DNA of 64,000 nucleotides from Shouchella xiaoxiensis (GTDB lineage Bacteria > Bacillota > Bacilli > Bacillales > Bacillaceae_D). The stretch is taken from contig NZ_JAFBCV010000001.1 in assembly GCF_016907895.1 (NCBI RefSeq), positions 310,001-374,000 on the forward strand. The letters are read 5' to 3'. The notes below the pieces were generated by a model. It saw nothing but the letters and a program-made list of their open reading frames with translations. It was not told where the DNA came from and did no database searches. Below, in pieces: positions 35,795 through 44,259 of the stretch. Each line of letters opens with the position of its first letter. Position 1 is the stretch's first letter. The position numbers were made by a program, and so were the translations under genes.

Positions 35795-36066
35795 GAGGCT
35801 GGGACAAAAGTAGATAGACAGACCAAAATGACGAACATTCCTGAAAAATAGGAGCGTTCGTCATTTGTTTTAAATTAAAATTAGCGGAAGGAGAATCCGA
35901 GACTTCTGGAGTCCAGCACATGTCTGAAGACTCTGGAGTGGCGGTTTTCCACGGAAGAGGCTGAGGCCGTGCCCCCGGAAAGCGAGGAATTCTCCCGTAG
36001 CGGTGCTAATCAGCATATTTTAAATTATTTCTCTTCAAATACTACTTTTAGTTATGTCCCAGCCTC
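35795..36066 (+). repeat. MITE-like intergenic element, copy B (complete)
   Basis: A 272-base element. Terminal inverted repeats are GAGGCTGGGACA (35795-35806) and TGTCCCAGCCTC (36055-36066), extended by a shared AAAAGTAG. Inside is an 11-pair hairpin (AAATGACGAAC, 35826-35836, with GTTCGTCATTT, 35856-35866), then TTAGCG, GGAGAATCCGAGACT, and GGCTGAGGCCGTGCCC before CGGAAAGCGAGG. No transposase or coding frame. Confidence 0.75.
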
Positions 36067-36097
36067 TTGTGTTTCACTAATAAAGGAGGAAGATTGA

Positions 36098-36151
36098 ATG
36101 ATGGATATAAATGGAATCGAACATGTAAAACATAATGATGTACATCTATAG
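36098..36151 (+). CDS. Possible 17-residue peptide before the PRD regulator
   Basis: ATG follows an excellent AAAGGAGGAAGATTGA, and the frame MMDINGIEHVKHNDVHL ends in TAG. It lies 78 bases before the activator gene. It could be a leader peptide or a remnant of a longer gene. Confidence 0.35.
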   Translation: MMDINGIEHVKHNDVHL

Positions 36152-36166
36152 TCCGAAAAGTTGGAA

Positions 36167-36180
36167 TGAAAGCGCATACT
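36167..36180. promoter_or_regulatory. cre-like site before the PTS operon
   Basis: TGAAAGCGCATACT matches 13 of 14 cre positions. It lies about 50 bases upstream of the activator's TTG start, consistent with CcpA control of the galactitol-type operon. Confidence 0.65.
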
Positions 36181-36228
36181 TTTTGTGTGGCATCGATGCT
36201 ACACTAAAACCAGAAAGGAGGGATTGCA

Positions 36229-38295
36229 TTGGCATTGAATGATCGCAGCCAAAAAATACTCAATGAAATAGCAAGCAACCGTCAAATTACGAGCGGAACA
36301 CTTGAACAGAAGTACAAGTTGACCCGCAGGCAGCTCGGCTACACAATCGAGAAGATAAATGACTGGCTCCAGGCGGAAGGACTTGCAGAAATTGAGCGAA
36401 CGAGGCAAGGTCGATTCATTGTTGATCAGTCTGTTTTTTCAAAACTCGTACGAGAAGATGTTCCAGTGCAAAAAACGGAACAAGGATTTTTGACAGAAGA
36501 ACAACGGGTTCACCTTATTTTGTTCATGCTGTTGACGAGCGAGGAAGAGCTATCGCTTTTGCATTTTCATTCCGAGTTAGGCTATAGCAAAAATACAGTT
36601 TTAAATGATTTAAAGCAGGTGCAGGTTTTTGTTGACGCATTTGAGTTAACGGTTAGGTATTCACGGCGTTCTGGTTATCTGCTCGAAGGAAAGGAATTAC
36701 AGATCCGTAAACTACTAATTTATTTAGTTGAATCAGCTTTACAAATGCAGGATGGGCAAGCGCATATTGAGAAAATAGCTACTGTTGTTGCAAGTGAAGT
36801 ACAGGATTTTCAGAAGCGGATTGAGCGTGTCGAGGAGAAACTAGGCATTCAGTTTACCGATGAAAAGCTTGCGGCAATGCCCTACATCTTCATGCTCATT
36901 CTCAAACGGATTGAACGCAGCCATGTACTTGACCCGTTTCCAATTGAATACGAGGAACTGTCTGATACAAAAGAGTATCAGGCGACAGAGTACATTTTTC
37001 ATCACATTGTCGATGTTCCAAAACAGGAGCGCTTTTTCATTGCGCTACATTTACTGGCAGCAAATGTTCATTGGTCGCTTTTCATGTCAGAGGATGAGGC
37101 GCTACCTGATTTAATGCCAACCTTGTCAACGATGGTCCAATTATTTGAGCGCAGTGCCTGCATCTATTTTCAGGAACGAGAGCTCTTATTAAAAAAGCTT
37201 GTCCAGCATATTAAACCTGCCTATTACCGGATTAAGTATCAACTGACGGCGATTGAACCGGTGGAGACACCGTTCAGCATGGAGTACCGAGAACTACACC
37301 ACTTAGTCAAACGAAGCTTAGGTCCGCTGGAGACTTTGTTTGGAAAAACGATCCCAGAAGCGGAAGCAATGTATGTAACGATGTTGATTGGCTCATGGAT
37401 GACGAGACAGGGGGAAAGCATCGATAAGAAAGTCAAAGCGATTGTCGTCTGCCCCCAAGGCGTATCTGTCTCTCGCTTAATGTTAAAAGAGCTAACCGAG
37501 CTCTTCCCGGAATTCATCTTTCTTGATTCGTTATCGGTGCGTCAATTCCAAACATACGATCTGTCTTACGACCTAGTGTTTTCTCAGACGCCGTTAGAAA
37601 CATCGAAATCGCTTTACATTACGAAAGCGATTCTTGGAAAGGAAGAGAAGTACCGTTTAAAACAGCAGGTGATGCAAGATGTCCATGGCTACAAACCGAA
37701 GGATATAAACCTTGATCATCTCATTGACATGGTCAAGCGACATGCCACACTTGCTAATGAAAGCGGACTGCGTGATGAGCTGTATCACTACTTTTTCCCA
37801 GATTCCGATCACAATCGCCATTCGCATCATTCCGCTGAGGGGCACAGCTTACACAGTTTTCTTTATCCGGAAATGATCACAAGGGTGTCATCAACGCCAA
37901 CATGGGAAACGGCACTTGAGCACGCGGCCGAGCCGCTAGTTGCTCAGGGAATGATTGAACAACGGTATGTCGATGCGTTGAAACGGGATAAGGAACGTGA
38001 TCCATATATCATTATTGGACCACATCTCGCGATTCCTCATGCGGCCCCGGAAGAAGGGGTGCTGAAGACTGGCATGAGCCTGCTTCAGCTCGAGGAACCA
38101 GTCCAATTTTCCGATGATGAATGGATTCATTTAATTATTGTCATTGCTGCAAAAGACAAGCATCAACATATTCGTGCCTTGAGACAGTTAATTAAGCTGG
38201 CTGGATCAGGGAATGACCGAGTGAAACTGCAGCGTGCACAATCAAAAACAGAGATGATGGAAATCATTGATTTCTATTCAATGGATGAGGAGTAA
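36229..38295 (+). CDS. PRD- and PTS-domain transcriptional activator (MtlR/LicR type)
   Basis: A 688-residue regulator with, in order, N-terminal helix-turn-helix domains (1-170), two PTS regulation domains (about 180-400), an EIIB-like domain with Cys408 in IVVCPQGVSVSRLM, and an EIIA-like domain with His604 in LAIPHAAPEEG. Phosphorylation by HPr and by the cognate PTS would tune activity. The start is TTG, six bases after AAAGGAGGG. It heads the galactitol-type PTS genes and probably activates them. Confidence 0.9.
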   Translation: MALNDRSQKILNEIASNRQITSGTLEQKYKLTRRQLGYTIEKINDWLQAEGLAEIERTRQGRFIVDQSVFSKLVREDVPVQKTEQGFLTEEQRVHLILFMLLTSEEELSLLHFHSELGYSKNTVLNDLKQVQVFVDAFELTVRYSRRSGYLLEGKELQIRKLLIYLVESALQMQDGQAHIEKIATVVASEVQDFQKRIERVEEKLGIQFTDEKLAAMPYIFMLILKRIERSHVLDPFPIEYEELSDTKEYQATEYIFHHIVDVPKQERFFIALHLLAANVHWSLFMSEDEALPDLMPTLSTMVQLFERSACIYFQERELLLKKLVQHIKPAYYRIKYQLTAIEPVETPFSMEYRELHHLVKRSLGPLETLFGKTIPEAEAMYVTMLIGSWMTRQGESIDKKVKAIVVCPQGVSVSRLMLKELTELFPEFIFLDSLSVRQFQTYDLSYDLVFSQTPLETSKSLYITKAILGKEEKYRLKQQVMQDVHGYKPKDINLDHLIDMVKRHATLANESGLRDELYHYFFPDSDHNRHSHHSAEGHSLHSFLYPEMITRVSSTPTWETALEHAAEPLVAQGMIEQRYVDALKRDKERDPYIIIGPHLAIPHAAPEEGVLKTGMSLLQLEEPVQFSDDEWIHLIIVIAAKDKHQHIRALRQLIKLAGSGNDRVKLQRAQSKTEMMEIIDFYSMDEE

Positions 38296-38314
38296 GAAGG
38301 AGACGAGGTGGACC

Positions 38315-38773
38315 ATGCACATAAATGAAGCAACGATTTTATTAAACGTAGAAGCAAACAGCAAAGAAGATGTGCTCGAGCAAATGGGGCAAAACCTCGT
38401 TGAGCTAGGGCGCGTGAAAGAAAGCTTTATCTCAGCAATCACCGCTCGGGAGGATGAATATCCGACGGGCTTGCCAACAGCTGGAGTCGCAGTCGCGATT
38501 CCTCATACGGACGTCGAGCATGTGCGTGAAAAAACGATTAGCATTGCCACCTTAAAAAAGCCCGTTTCGTTTGGCGTAATGGGCGGCGACAGCTCCGAAC
38601 AGGTTGATGTAAAAGTGGTGTTTATGCTGGCAATGGAAGAGGCGCACTCGCAGCTTACCCTACTGCAGCAGTTAATGCAGCTGTTTCAAGACGAATCAAA
38701 ACTGATGAGGCTTGCACATGCAACAGAAAAAAAAGCAGTGATGGAGCTCGTTTCGACAAATCTAGATTTATAA
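38315..38773 (+). CDS. gatA: PTS EIIA component, galactitol/fructose type
   Basis: A 152-residue cytoplasmic phosphocarrier. The active-site His64 lies in VAIPHTDVEHV, and PTGLPTAGVAVAIPHTD is the family signature. I chose the ATG at 38315, after ACGAGGTGGACC; the longer frame at 38267 would overlap the regulator. It passes phosphate from HPr to EIIB. The galactitol assignment rests on the neighbouring EIIB and EIIC. Confidence 0.88.
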   Translation: MHINEATILLNVEANSKEDVLEQMGQNLVELGRVKESFISAITAREDEYPTGLPTAGVAVAIPHTDVEHVREKTISIATLKKPVSFGVMGGDSSEQVDVKVVFMLAMEEAHSQLTLLQQLMQLFQDESKLMRLAHATEKKAVMELVSTNLDL

Positions 38774-38792
38774 ACCCAAGGAGGAAATGATT

Positions 38793-39077
38793 ATGAAAAA
38801 GAAAAAAGTATTAGTTGCCTGTGGAGCTGGAATTGCAACCTCAACGGTTGTAAATAATGCAATTGAAGAAATGGCAAAAGAAAACGGCTTAAAAGTAGAT
38901 TTGGTTCAAATTAAGATTTCTGAGGTCGGTGCTCACCGTGATACAGCTGACCTGCTCGTCACAACGGCCATGACAAAAACAGAGTACCCATTCCCGGTCA
39001 TTAATGCTCGCTCGTTCTTAACGGGCATTGGCACCGATCAAACAAAGAAAGAAATTCTTGCAGCGCTTCAAGCGTAA
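38793..39077 (+). CDS. gatB: PTS EIIB component, galactitol type
   Basis: A 94-residue EIIB with phosphorylated Cys10 in VLVACGAGIATSTVV. ARSFLTGIGTDQTKKEIL is typical of GatB/SgcB proteins. The ATG at 38793 is preferred over 38787 because AGGAGGAAATG is then well spaced. It is followed by a long intercistronic hairpin. Confidence 0.88.
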   Translation: MKKKKVLVACGAGIATSTVVNNAIEEMAKENGLKVDLVQIKISEVGAHRDTADLLVTTAMTKTEYPFPVINARSFLTGIGTDQTKKEILAALQA

Positions 39078-39083
39078 AAAAGC

Positions 39084-39120
39084 AAATACCGGTGCCAATG
39101 AATAGCTGGCACCGGTATTT
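39084..39120 (+). promoter_or_regulatory. Intercistronic hairpin between gatB and gatC
   Basis: AAATACCGGTGCCA and TGGCACCGGTATTT form a perfect 14-pair stem around ATGAATAGC. No T-run follows, and gatC has its own ribosome site 13 bases later. It is probably a message-stabilising or partial-termination element that sets IIA/IIB above IIC. Confidence 0.6.
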
Positions 39121-39143
39121 ATTAAAACAGAGGAGGATCAGAG

Positions 39144-40403
39144 ATGGATGGATTTGTGAATTTCATTCAAGGATTCTTAGACTTAGGTGCAACGGTTATC
39201 TTACCAGTTGCCATCTTCTTACTAGGATTATTATTCGGTCAAAAACCCGGAAAAGCGTTTCGCTCCGGTTTAACAATAGGAATTGCCTTCGTAGGGATTT
39301 TCTTAGTCGTTGACCTGCTCGTCAATAACTTAGGCCCGGCGGCACAAGGCATGGTTGATCGCCTTGGGGTTGAATTAAACGTCATTGATGTTGGTTGGCC
39401 CGCTTCCTCTTCGATTGCTTGGGCATCGATCGTGGCAGCCTTTATTATCCCGCTTGGACTAGCGGTTAACGTCATCATGCTTTTGACAAAAACAACGAAA
39501 ACCATGAACGTCGATATTTGGAACTTCTGGCATTATACCTTTACAGCAGCAATGGTTTACGTCATTACAAACAACATTGCTCTTTCATTACTAGCGGCAG
39601 TTATTTTCCAAGTTGTATGTTTGAAAATTGCTGACTGGACGGCACCAATGGTTAGTGAATTTTATGATTTACCAGGCGTATCAATTGCCACAGGAAGCAC
39701 GATCTCCTATGCACCCGGAATTTTTCTTGTAAAAGGTTTGCAAAAAATCCCTGGCGTGAAAAACTGGAACGCTGATCCAGAAACGATCGAAAAGCGCTTC
39801 GGCATCCTCGGAGAATCGATGTTTATCGGACTTGTTCTCGGCGCAACAATTGGTTTCTTAGCAGGCTACAGCGTCGGCGACGTCATTGAAATTGGAATTG
39901 CGATGGCCGCTGTTATGGTCTTGATGCCACGTATGGTAAAGATCTTAATGGAAGGACTATTACCCGTCTCAGAATCAGCACGTGAGTGGCTCAACAAACG
40001 TTTCGGTGATCGCGAAATTTACATCGGACTTGATGCGGCAGTTGCGCTCGGTCATCCATCCGTTATCTCAACAGCATTAATTTTAGTACCGATTACGGTT
40101 TTACTTGCCGTTGTGCTACCAGGAAATGCCTTGCTCCCATTTGGAGACTTAGCAACGATTCCCTTTATCGTCGCCTTTATCGTTGGTGCGGCGCGTGGAA
40201 ACATCGTTCATTCCGTCATTGTTGGTACGGTGATGATTGCCATTTCGCTTTATGTGGCAACCGATATGGCTCCTATTTTCACACAAATGGCGCAAGAAGC
40301 AAACTTTAATATGCCACAGGATTCAGCGATGATCTCAAGTATTGACCAAGGAGGAAACATCATCAACTGGATCATAGTCCGATTCTTCGGTATATTCAGT
40401 TAA
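39144..40403 (+). CDS. gatC: PTS EIIC component, galactitol type
   Basis: A 419-residue membrane transporter of the Gat/Sgc family with about ten helices. FLDLGATVILPVAIFLLGLL, DVGWPASSSIAWAS, GSTISYAPGIF and LDAAVALGHPSVISTALILVP match the family. It moves the alditol or related sugar and presents it to EIIB for phosphorylation. GAGGAGGATCAGAG precedes the ATG. Confidence 0.9.
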   Translation: MDGFVNFIQGFLDLGATVILPVAIFLLGLLFGQKPGKAFRSGLTIGIAFVGIFLVVDLLVNNLGPAAQGMVDRLGVELNVIDVGWPASSSIAWASIVAAFIIPLGLAVNVIMLLTKTTKTMNVDIWNFWHYTFTAAMVYVITNNIALSLLAAVIFQVVCLKIADWTAPMVSEFYDLPGVSIATGSTISYAPGIFLVKGLQKIPGVKNWNADPETIEKRFGILGESMFIGLVLGATIGFLAGYSVGDVIEIGIAMAAVMVLMPRMVKILMEGLLPVSESAREWLNKRFGDREIYIGLDAAVALGHPSVISTALILVPITVLLAVVLPGNALLPFGDLATIPFIVAFIVGAARGNIVHSVIVGTVMIAISLYVATDMAPIFTQMAQEANFNMPQDSAMISSIDQGGNIINWIIVRFFGIFS

Positions 40404-40429
40404 AAAAGGAAGGAAATGGAGGAACAGAC

Positions 40430-41467
40430 ATGAAGGCACTCGTTAAAACAGCGCATGGTTTTGGCAATCTAGAAATACAACAAAAGCCAGAACCTGTTCC
40501 AGCAGCGAATCAAGTAAAAATTAAAGTCCGCTACGCAGGCGTTTGCGGTTCAGATATTCATACGTATGAGGGGCATTACAAGGTCGGCGTTCCAGTAACG
40601 CTTGGACACGAATTCGCGGGTGACGTCGTCGAAGTAGGTCCAGACGTGCGCACGGTAAAAGTGGGCGACCGAGTCACTTCTGAGACAACGTTTTATGTCT
40701 GTGGGGAATGCCAATACTGCCAGTCGAAAGATTACAATCTTTGCAATCATCGCAAAGGGCTAGGTACCCAGCAGGACGGCGGCTTTACAAACTATTTAAT
40801 AGCCCGTGAAGAAAGCGTCCACGTCTTACCCGAGCATGTCGATTACCGCTCGGCGGCGATGACCGAACCACTCGCCTGTACGCACCATGCGGTAGACAAA
40901 ACAACGGTGAATAAAGGAGATTTGGCGATTGTCATTGGTCCAGGGCCAATCGGATTGTTAACGGCTCAAGTCGCCAAAAGTCGAGGCGCAACCGTTTTAA
41001 TTACCGGATTGACGAACGATCAAGTTCGACTTGATAAAGCAAAAGAGCTCGGTATTGACTACGTCGTTAATTCTCAAGTTGAAGATTTGAAGCAAATTGT
41101 TAGTGAGTTGACGGACGGCTACGGAGCCGACATTGTCTACGAATGTTCAGGTGCGGTACCAGCGGCAAAACAAGCGCTTGATTTACTGAAGAAAAAAGGC
41201 CAGTACAGTCAAGTTGGTTTATTTGCCACAGCGGACATTCCGTTTGATCTCGAAAAAATTATCCAAAAAGAAATTCGAGTTGTTGGCAGCAGAAGCCAAA
41301 AGCCAGCTGATTGGGAACCCTCGCTTGCTTTAATGAATGAAGGAAAAGTGAATGCACAAGCTCTCGTCACTCATGAATTTGATGTAACGGAGTGGGAGAA
41401 AGCGTATCAGGCAATCAAAAGCGGGGAAGCGATCAAGGTGCTTTTAACCCCGGTTGCAGAAAACTAG
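40430..41467 (+). CDS. Zinc-dependent medium-chain alcohol dehydrogenase
   Basis: A 345-residue NAD(P)-dependent polyol/sugar-alcohol dehydrogenase. Catalytic zinc ligands are Cys39 and His60 with Glu61 (GHEFAG). Structural zinc cysteines are 91, 94, 97 and 105. The Rossmann motif is VIGPGPIGLLTAQVAKSRGA. It lies 27 bases after gatC. It resembles sorbitol/threonine dehydrogenases and may oxidise the PTS product or its isomer; a second dehydrogenase lies downstream. Confidence 0.88.
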   Translation: MKALVKTAHGFGNLEIQQKPEPVPAANQVKIKVRYAGVCGSDIHTYEGHYKVGVPVTLGHEFAGDVVEVGPDVRTVKVGDRVTSETTFYVCGECQYCQSKDYNLCNHRKGLGTQQDGGFTNYLIAREESVHVLPEHVDYRSAAMTEPLACTHHAVDKTTVNKGDLAIVIGPGPIGLLTAQVAKSRGATVLITGLTNDQVRLDKAKELGIDYVVNSQVEDLKQIVSELTDGYGADIVYECSGAVPAAKQALDLLKKKGQYSQVGLFATADIPFDLEKIIQKEIRVVGSRSQKPADWEPSLALMNEGKVNAQALVTHEFDVTEWEKAYQAIKSGEAIKVLLTPVAEN

Positions 41468-41531
41468 CAGCGCCAGCAAGGGAGTCATGCTCCTTTGTTG
41501 GGCATGGCTCTACTAAATGGAGGTGCAAGGA

Positions 41532-41690
41532 ATGACCGATGTATTTTTAGACTTTATGCTCGGACCGATGCGTGGAATAGGAACGTTTTATTACGAACAT
41601 CAGATGATTTTTAACTCCATTGTTGTTGGAGTCGCGGCTGTCGCACTCTTTTTAAAGAGGAAAGCCAAACAACAGAAAGAGCAAGCATAG
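41532..41690 (+). CDS. Small single-pass membrane protein in the PTS operon
   Basis: A 52-residue protein, MTDVFLDFMLGPMRG at the start, with one helix (FNSIVVGVAAVALFL, about 27-41) and a basic tail (KRKAKQQKEQA). GGAGGTGCAAGGA precedes the ATG, and the next gene starts 11 bases after the stop. Position, ribosome site and hydrophobic pattern support a real gene. Function unknown; it may assist the EIIC component or a dehydrogenase. Confidence 0.7.
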   Translation: MTDVFLDFMLGPMRGIGTFYYEHQMIFNSIVVGVAAVALFLKRKAKQQKEQA

Positions 41691-41701
41691 GAGGCGTTTA
41701 C

Positions 41702-42751
41702 GTGGAAGCACTGAAGCTATACGACATCCAGGATCTTCGCCACGAACAGGTGCCTGTCCCTGAGCTGAAAAACGCGGGTGATGTCCTAATTACGGTCAAG
41801 GCGGCAGGCATATGCGGCTCTGATCTATCCCGCTTTAAGAAACTCGGACCGTACGAAAGCGGAATGACATTCGGGCATGAATTTTCCGGTGTTGTCGCAG
41901 CCGTCGGTTCAGACGTGAAGGATCTAAAGCCAGGGATGCGCGTGGCTGCCTGCCCGACCTTTCATTGTGGAACTTGCTCCTACTGTGAAACGGGTGAGCC
42001 ATCTCGCTGCACCTCACTTCATGTGATCGGAGCAAGGCGGGACGGCGCTTTTGCCACGCAAGTTCTATTACCTGCAAAACAAGTCATGGCACTTCCAGAC
42101 GCCGTCGATTTTGACACAGCTGCTTTAATTGAGCCCTCTGCTGTCGTTGCCCATGGCTTTTACCGTACATCGATTCAGCCCGGCGCCACAGTTGCAATTA
42201 TGGGCTGCGGCAGTATTGGCTTGCTAGCAATCCAGTGGGCGCGAATTTTCGGCGCAAAAACCATTTATGCCATTGATATTGATGACGGCAAGCTAGGAAT
42301 TGCACAGAAGATGGGCGCAGACCATGTAATCAATCCACTCACAGCACCCGCGCATGAACAGCTCTCCCTACTGACAGATGGAGTTGGCGTCGATTTGGCC
42401 ATAGAATCTGCAGGCTCACCGATAACGTCAGCACAAGTTCTCGCACTGCCTAAAAAAGGCGGCGAAGTTGTTTATATGGGCATCCCTTACGGTGACGTGC
42501 CAATTGAGCGGTTTTACTTTGAAAAGATCGTCCGCAATGAGCTAACGGTCTACGGATCGTGGAATGCCCTGTCCGCTCCTTTTCCCGGTAAAGAATGGGA
42601 GGCGACCATTTTTTATATGGAAAAAGGCTTAATCAATGTCAAACCGATGATTAGCCATCACCTGCCCTTAAAGGAAGGACCGCAAGCATTTCAGAAAATG
42701 ATCAGTGGTCAGCCTGGCTACGTGAAGGTGCTGTTGTATCCAGAGGAGTAG
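41702..42751 (+). CDS. gatD: Galactitol-1-phosphate 5-dehydrogenase-like
   Basis: A 349-residue zinc alcohol dehydrogenase. Cys38, His59 and Glu60 form the catalytic site, and Cys89, 92, 95 and 103 the structural zinc site. The C-terminal GSWNALSAPFPGKEWEA closely parallels E. coli GatD, as does IGARRDGAFA. It would oxidise galactitol-1-phosphate to tagatose-6-phosphate. No tagatose kinase or aldolase gene is next to it, so those steps must be encoded elsewhere. The start has GGAGGCGTTTAC ahead of it. Confidence 0.85.
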   Translation: MEALKLYDIQDLRHEQVPVPELKNAGDVLITVKAAGICGSDLSRFKKLGPYESGMTFGHEFSGVVAAVGSDVKDLKPGMRVAACPTFHCGTCSYCETGEPSRCTSLHVIGARRDGAFATQVLLPAKQVMALPDAVDFDTAALIEPSAVVAHGFYRTSIQPGATVAIMGCGSIGLLAIQWARIFGAKTIYAIDIDDGKLGIAQKMGADHVINPLTAPAHEQLSLLTDGVGVDLAIESAGSPITSAQVLALPKKGGEVVYMGIPYGDVPIERFYFEKIVRNELTVYGSWNALSAPFPGKEWEATIFYMEKGLINVKPMISHHLPLKEGPQAFQKMISGQPGYVKVLLYPEE

Positions 42752-42810
42752 GAGCAGGTGAGCCCAAGACAATTCGTTAAGTACTACTTAAAACACGAAA
42801 ACTGATACAA

Positions 42811-42990
42811 ATCCGCTCCAGGAGAATCCCTCGCTTTCCATGGGCACGGCCTCAGCCTTTGTCGTGGAAATACCACCACGACAAAGGCTTCAGAATCGTG
42901 CTGTCCCATAGGAGTCTCGGGTTCTCCATACGCTAATTAAGATGAGAAACGAAAAGACGAACAATCCCAAATTGGATCTTTCGTCTTTTC
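42811..42990 (-). repeat. Intergenic palindromic element, copy C (inverted)
   Basis: Reverse-complement homolog of the copy at 35.8 kb: TCCGCTCCAGGAGAATCCCT, GCTTTCCATGGGCACGGCC, GAGTCTCGGGTTCTCC and CGCTAATTAA, then the hairpin GAAAAGACGAA (42951-42961) / TTCGTCTTTTC (42980-42990). A 14-pair stem, AGCCTTTGTCGTGG (42854-42867) with CCACGACAAAGGCT (42876-42889), occupies its centre. No clear terminal GAGGCTGGGACA. Confidence 0.7.
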
Positions 42991-43144
42991 ATTATGTTCA
43001 TATACCTTGTTCGCTTCCTCTTCTTTATTGCTGGTGGACCAAAACTAGTTTGAACAATGTGCAGTTTGGAAAACCGATTCGTTTAAAGCACTCGTTTCTC
43101 CGATTGAAACGGGTTTTCACAAAGACGTAAGGAAAAAATGAAAA

Positions 43145-43295
43145 GAGAGACTCGCACAGTAAATAGACGACTAATTTATTGAAATCAGTCGTCTATTTTA
43201 TGTTTATCCCCGTAATGAGCGAAGGGTTCTCCTGTAGCGAAATTGTATAAAAATTTGTGTTCTAGCAGAAGCTTAACGTTTGCTCCCAGTCTCTC
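43145..43295. repeat. Short internally deleted element, copy D
   Basis: Ends GAGAGACT (43145-43152) and AGTCTCTC (43288-43295) with a partly conserved GGGA/CA extension. Inside is a 12-pair hairpin, AAATAGACGACT (43161-43172) / AGTCGTCTATTT (43187-43198), and a TCTCCTGTAGCG match to the long copies. The central GC-rich part is missing. Together with copy C it fills 42752-43320, where I see no gene. Confidence 0.55.
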
Positions 43296-43320
43296 TCATT
43301 GTGGAACTGAGCTTACTAGA

Positions 43321-44175
43321 TTACCGCTCGTACACGCGAACATAGTCAACGGCCATTGTTGAAGGAAATGGCGTTGATCCGTCTGGATTGCCGCCGTACC
43401 AGCCACCAACCGCTAGATTAAGAATTAAGTGGAAATCTTGATCAAAAGGTGCTGGGTACGCCCCGCCAGTTGAATACCAGTCGTTAATTGTTTGATAGAG
43501 GTTTCCGTCTACATACCAACGTATTTCTCCTGGCTCCCACTCAACCGCATATTCGTGGTAGTCCGTCGCATCTGTCCCAGCAGGGAAGTAATAATCTCCC
43601 GCCTGGAATTGGTTTTCCGGCCAAGGTCCACCATAATGAATGGCTCCACCAATTTTGTTTGGCGTAGCGCCAGCATTTTCCATGATGTCAATCTCGCCCG
43701 ATGCTGCCCAGCCCCCGTATTGATCGTCTTCAGGCATCATCCAAAATGCTGGCCAAAACCCTTGTCCGGCTGGCAGCCGCATTCTTGCTTCGAATCGTCC
43801 ATATGTCTGGCTGAATCGACCTTCTGTTAACACTTTTCCAGACGTGTAGCCATACGTACCAAACTCATCAGAAACGGACTCTTGATGAGCTTCAATAATC
43901 AGCTCGCCATTCTCGACGCGCACATTCTTCGGATCATCGCTATAATATTGAAGTTCTTCATTGCCCCAGCCAGGCAAATTCGGCTGGCCATTTCCAATAT
44001 CATGGCGCCACTTCGACGAATCAAGGGAATTCCCATCAAATTCGTCTTGCCAAACAAGGTTCCAATCATTTTGCTTTACAACACTGTTTTCTTCTGTCTC
44101 CACAGCATGAGTAGATGATGCTCCAATTAACGTGGCACATGCAGCGAGAGAGAGTGCTCCAATAATTTTCTTCAT
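43321..44175 (-). CDS. Secreted GH16 endo-beta-1,3(4)-glucanase (laminarinase type)
   Basis: A 284-residue secreted enzyme. The signal peptide ends near Ala24 (STHA, then VETEEN). The GH16 catalytic motif GEIDIMEN holds Glu161, Asp163 and Glu166. GWGNEELQYY and GFWPAFWMMP are typical of the laminarinase-like subgroup rather than lichenase. No carbohydrate-binding module or anchor. It likely releases beta-glucan fragments outside the cell. The ATG follows AAGGAGGAGATCGAG. It stands alone between repeats and an unrelated gene. Confidence 0.92.
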   Translation of the reverse strand: MKKIIGALSLAACATLIGASSTHAVETEENSVVKQNDWNLVWQDEFDGNSLDSSKWRHDIGNGQPNLPGWGNEELQYYSDDPKNVRVENGELIIEAHQESVSDEFGTYGYTSGKVLTEGRFSQTYGRFEARMRLPAGQGFWPAFWMMPEDDQYGGWAASGEIDIMENAGATPNKIGGAIHYGGPWPENQFQAGDYYFPAGTDATDYHEYAVEWEPGEIRWYVDGNLYQTINDWYSTGGAYPAPFDQDFHLILNLAVGGWYGGNPDGSTPFPSTMAVDYVRVYER

Positions 44176-44259
44176 CTCGATCTCCTCCTTAATTTTTTGC
44201 TGTCTGTTTTTGTTAGAAGGGGTCTGTTCTTAGTATAAAATGCCAGAGCTACACATACA

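Noticed and set aside
36184-36202. TGGCATCGATGCTACA considered as a sigma-54 promoter before the PRD activator
   Set aside because: GG and GC are seven bases apart rather than the required ten.
42811-43295. Repeat-rich gap considered as a CRISPR array or insertion sequence
   Set aside because: There is no regular repeat-spacer pattern and no transposase; it is two palindromic elements of the family seen elsewhere in the window.
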